Source: Trichosporon coremiiforme
Lineage: Eukaryota; Basidiomycota; Tremellomycetes; Trichosporonales; Trichosporonaceae
NCBI GenBank assembly: GCA_039545355.1
Contig: BCJJ01000030.1
Coordinates: 3,954-67,953, forward strand
Length of the DNA stretch: 64,000 nt
Reading direction: 5' to 3'
Shown in pieces: positions 63,401 through 64,000 of the stretch (its first letter is position 1; each line of letters opens with the position of its first letter). A program made the translations under genes and the position numbers. The notes under the pieces were generated by a model that saw nothing but the letters and a program-made list of their open reading frames with translations, was not told the origin of the DNA and made no database searches.

Positions 63401-64000
63401 CCGCGGGCCCATCAACGCCTGGTGCTAAGTTCTTCGTAACACCCGCGCCAAAGGAGAAGCAGCCCGAGAAGCAGGAGGTGCGCGGTGTCGGTGTCGGTGT
63501 CGGTGCGGGCCTCACGACTCCGTTGCAGCCACAGCAGCCGTACCCGCTCGCGACGCCCAAGCCGCCAGGCGCGTGGGGCTGGACGCCCGCGGCAGGTTCC
63601 CGGCTACGGAATGAGATTACGCTGGACTCGTCTCAGTCCTCCGCCGAAAGCTCGTTCGAGCGCTCGCTCCTGGGCAACGGGGACGTGCACCGGTTGCGTC
63701 TGAGCCCAAAGCGTAAGCTGTCGTCGCCTTCGACTACTCCAAAGCAAAAGCGGACTGAGACCAAGGACGAATCGTTCGAAGATGTCTCGCTGACGACACC
63801 GAAGAAGGGTTCAGGCGCGTGGCCGCCGAACGATCCGCCGACGCCGCTTTCCGAACGCCTCCTGAATCAGAGCGTTGCGGAGGAGTCGTTCTTGGACGAC
63901 TCGTTCCTGCAGGCGGACACGAGCGTGATGGCGCGCGTGCGATCGTTACTTTCGCCGAGCAAGGACGCCGACCTGCGTAGTGCGCGGGAGAAGCTTGAGG
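60406..64000 (+). CDS. Very large disordered Ser/Arg/Pro-rich protein (3' end beyond window)
   Basis: The frame stays open from ATG 60406 to the right edge, 1198 codons, without a stop or intron. The protein is highly charged and low in hydrophobics. Repeats are frequent: SSESPKSR three times (61669-61740, a 24-bp DNA repeat), HSRSRYDTPDE-like units about seven times (62419-62712), and EPPRR/EPPRRL units before them. Near the visible end, three related Pro-Gly-Trp motifs occur: TPHPPGWFPATP, TPHPPGWFNPA and TPKPPGAWGWTPA. Many SP/TP sites follow, with KR-rich clusters (SPKRKLSS, PKQKR) that could be nuclear signals. The density of proline-directed phosphosites suggests a cell-cycle-regulated nuclear or spindle-pole scaffold, which is inference. 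The family was not recognised. Confidence 0.7.
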   Translation, partial: MMDPLIPFARSTPSLTSGTSDTPSAPMTDDSGPGTLRPRSPALIELSDDGNSEPPRKPLAYSSGAGVTPAEKLRSLLRQMESDVREPPGPATKPAPTQRRPATPQLIDAPIPTSNSDSHANEEEDSEDDSPPTPPPRIHGTYNARHEPEHEPEAGPSRLRRLPSRAVALQAAMNKMPEEKASPAPSALETFIARHHETPEAWKPKHSGRIDNSSSRADSSATVQQFSSSAPRRRHAARRTTIETPPDDSLAFAEGIQDPSIDMDDDSSLPALWEEESSEVPDRSRGSSGRRSDRSSASANDSRPRFEPDESADASPERPKNRFQTRRFIKADLSDELPDRPEPPRRTHRSTHSESPTDPESRTVRAERPWARASRSPSASFATAPQINPSTSLDMSLPQIAAESSDEDSGAMRNRASMFRPSSESPKSRSSESPKSRSSESPKSRILRDPTNRRTGSSAYVDTASRSRDWASQVSKSQPYESFDDEVDRSLDEQEPPRRFDASRTRNSPDDADDYLAEQSGPPRRFGVSQSQHSRHSQEDFHDEPEPPRRLRTSHSWDSIRDTTNEPELPKRLRTSRSREFQDEVDDELDKPEPQRRLRHSRDRELMQIEEEETVERSVDEDAGAVRVSRSHDMTTRYTDGLTEERHQSSQSIYEPLRWSQSRGSIEEPSLKHSRSRYDTPEESQGPSHSRSRYDTPDESQPSHSRSRYETAEKPPIKHSRSRSDTPDESSVKHSRSRNGNLDDSSMKHSRNASQAISRHSRSRYDTPDDALPLPQSRSKEEVAAEASRTSMHASQLRGFSFPRKRTRSDEADSAPAPPTPSPPKPLESSYLRPQKAAAALDTPVRPSNMRASALRKSARATPTPNRVRWSPDVEGGHVSPLQSSFQFSAPKSTAPPKERSITLPPSTSPPTSPPRTPAPPAPAEPQSPLQPLAMPGREGDSNSTLRTPHPPGWFPATPLAANSAPSSDAYSTPAPASKSFEPDSAMRTPHPPGWFNPAAGPSTPGAKFFVTPAPKEKQPEKQEVRGVGVGVGAGLTTPLQPQQPYPLATPKPPGAWGWTPAAGSRLRNEITLDSSQSSAESSFERSLLGNGDVHRLRLSPKRKLSSPSTTPKQKRTETKDESFEDVSLTTPKKGSGAWPPNDPPTPLSERLLNQSVAEESFLDDSFLQADTSVMARVRSLLSPSKDADLRSAREKLE
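61669..61740 (+). repeat. 24-bp in-frame tandem repeat, three copies
   Basis: Each unit begins AGCTCCGAGTCGCC and encodes SSESPKSR. The first two are identical and the third differs at two positions. Confidence 0.9.
62419..62712 (+). repeat. In-frame HSRSRYDTPDE-type repeat array
   Basis: About seven degenerate units of 30-45 bp lie within the large disordered protein. Each contains HSR[SN] and often [YS][DE]T[PA][DE]E. Confidence 0.75.

Overview
This window is nuclear DNA of a basidiomycete fungus. It most resembles Tremellomycetes yeasts of the Trichosporonales (Cutaneotrichosporon, Apiotrichum, Vanrija type), although no marker gene here fixes the species. The evidence is GC-rich coding sequence, genes split by many short introns (about 35-110 nt) with GTRAGT-like donors, and a GCTRAC-type branch point only a few bases before the CAG acceptor. 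Three tRNA genes carry introns after position 37. Protein families include U1-C, PEX19, PUS3, a vacuolar M28 protease, an unspecific peroxygenase and UBXN1. There are no bacterial features. Three ambiguous bases lie in the enoyl-CoA hydratase gene. For spliced genes, start and end give the span from start to stop codon and the exons are listed in the evidence.

Layout. 0-3.5 kb: an edge-truncated LEA-like repeat protein, a divergent conserved fungal protein, and two minus-strand genes sharing one N-terminus. 3.5-7 kb: gene-poor DNA holding a complete, apparently intact Tc1/mariner element (5108-6864) with perfect 27-bp inverted repeats and a TA target duplication. 7-28.3 kb: a region rich in secreted proteins, including broken PriA-like relics, a heme-thiolate peroxygenase, two ricin-B-type lectins, a secreted FMN alpha-hydroxyacid oxidase-like enzyme, relic cysteine-rich proteins and a two-domain cysteine-rich protein. 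Interspersed are PEX19, a LURP-one-like protein, a sugar transporter, and truncated sterol reductase and GPI18/PIG-V fragments. 28.3-34.8 kb: gene-poor, with decayed SNF2-helicase-like sequence.

34.8-50.1 kb: a DHA2-type MFS exporter, tRNA-Ala, a DUF1769-like protein, a tandem pair of DUF3224-like genes with conserved introns, U1-C with a 6-nt micro-exon, PUS3, the M28 vacuolar protease and mitochondrial enoyl-CoA hydratase. 50.1-53.4 kb: gene-poor. 53.4-64 kb: two disordered Ser/Arg-rich proteins, a PTRHD1-like protein facing a UBA-ZnF-UBX (UBXN1) gene, a Gfo/Idh/MocA dehydrogenase, and a very large disordered protein running off the right edge.

Most neighbours are functionally unrelated. 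Two links stand out. A secreted FMN oxidase-like enzyme and a secreted peroxygenase 5.5 kb apart could form an extracellular peroxide-producing and peroxide-using pair. The U1-C gene, whose product recognises 5' splice sites, itself needs a 6-nt exon to be spliced correctly.
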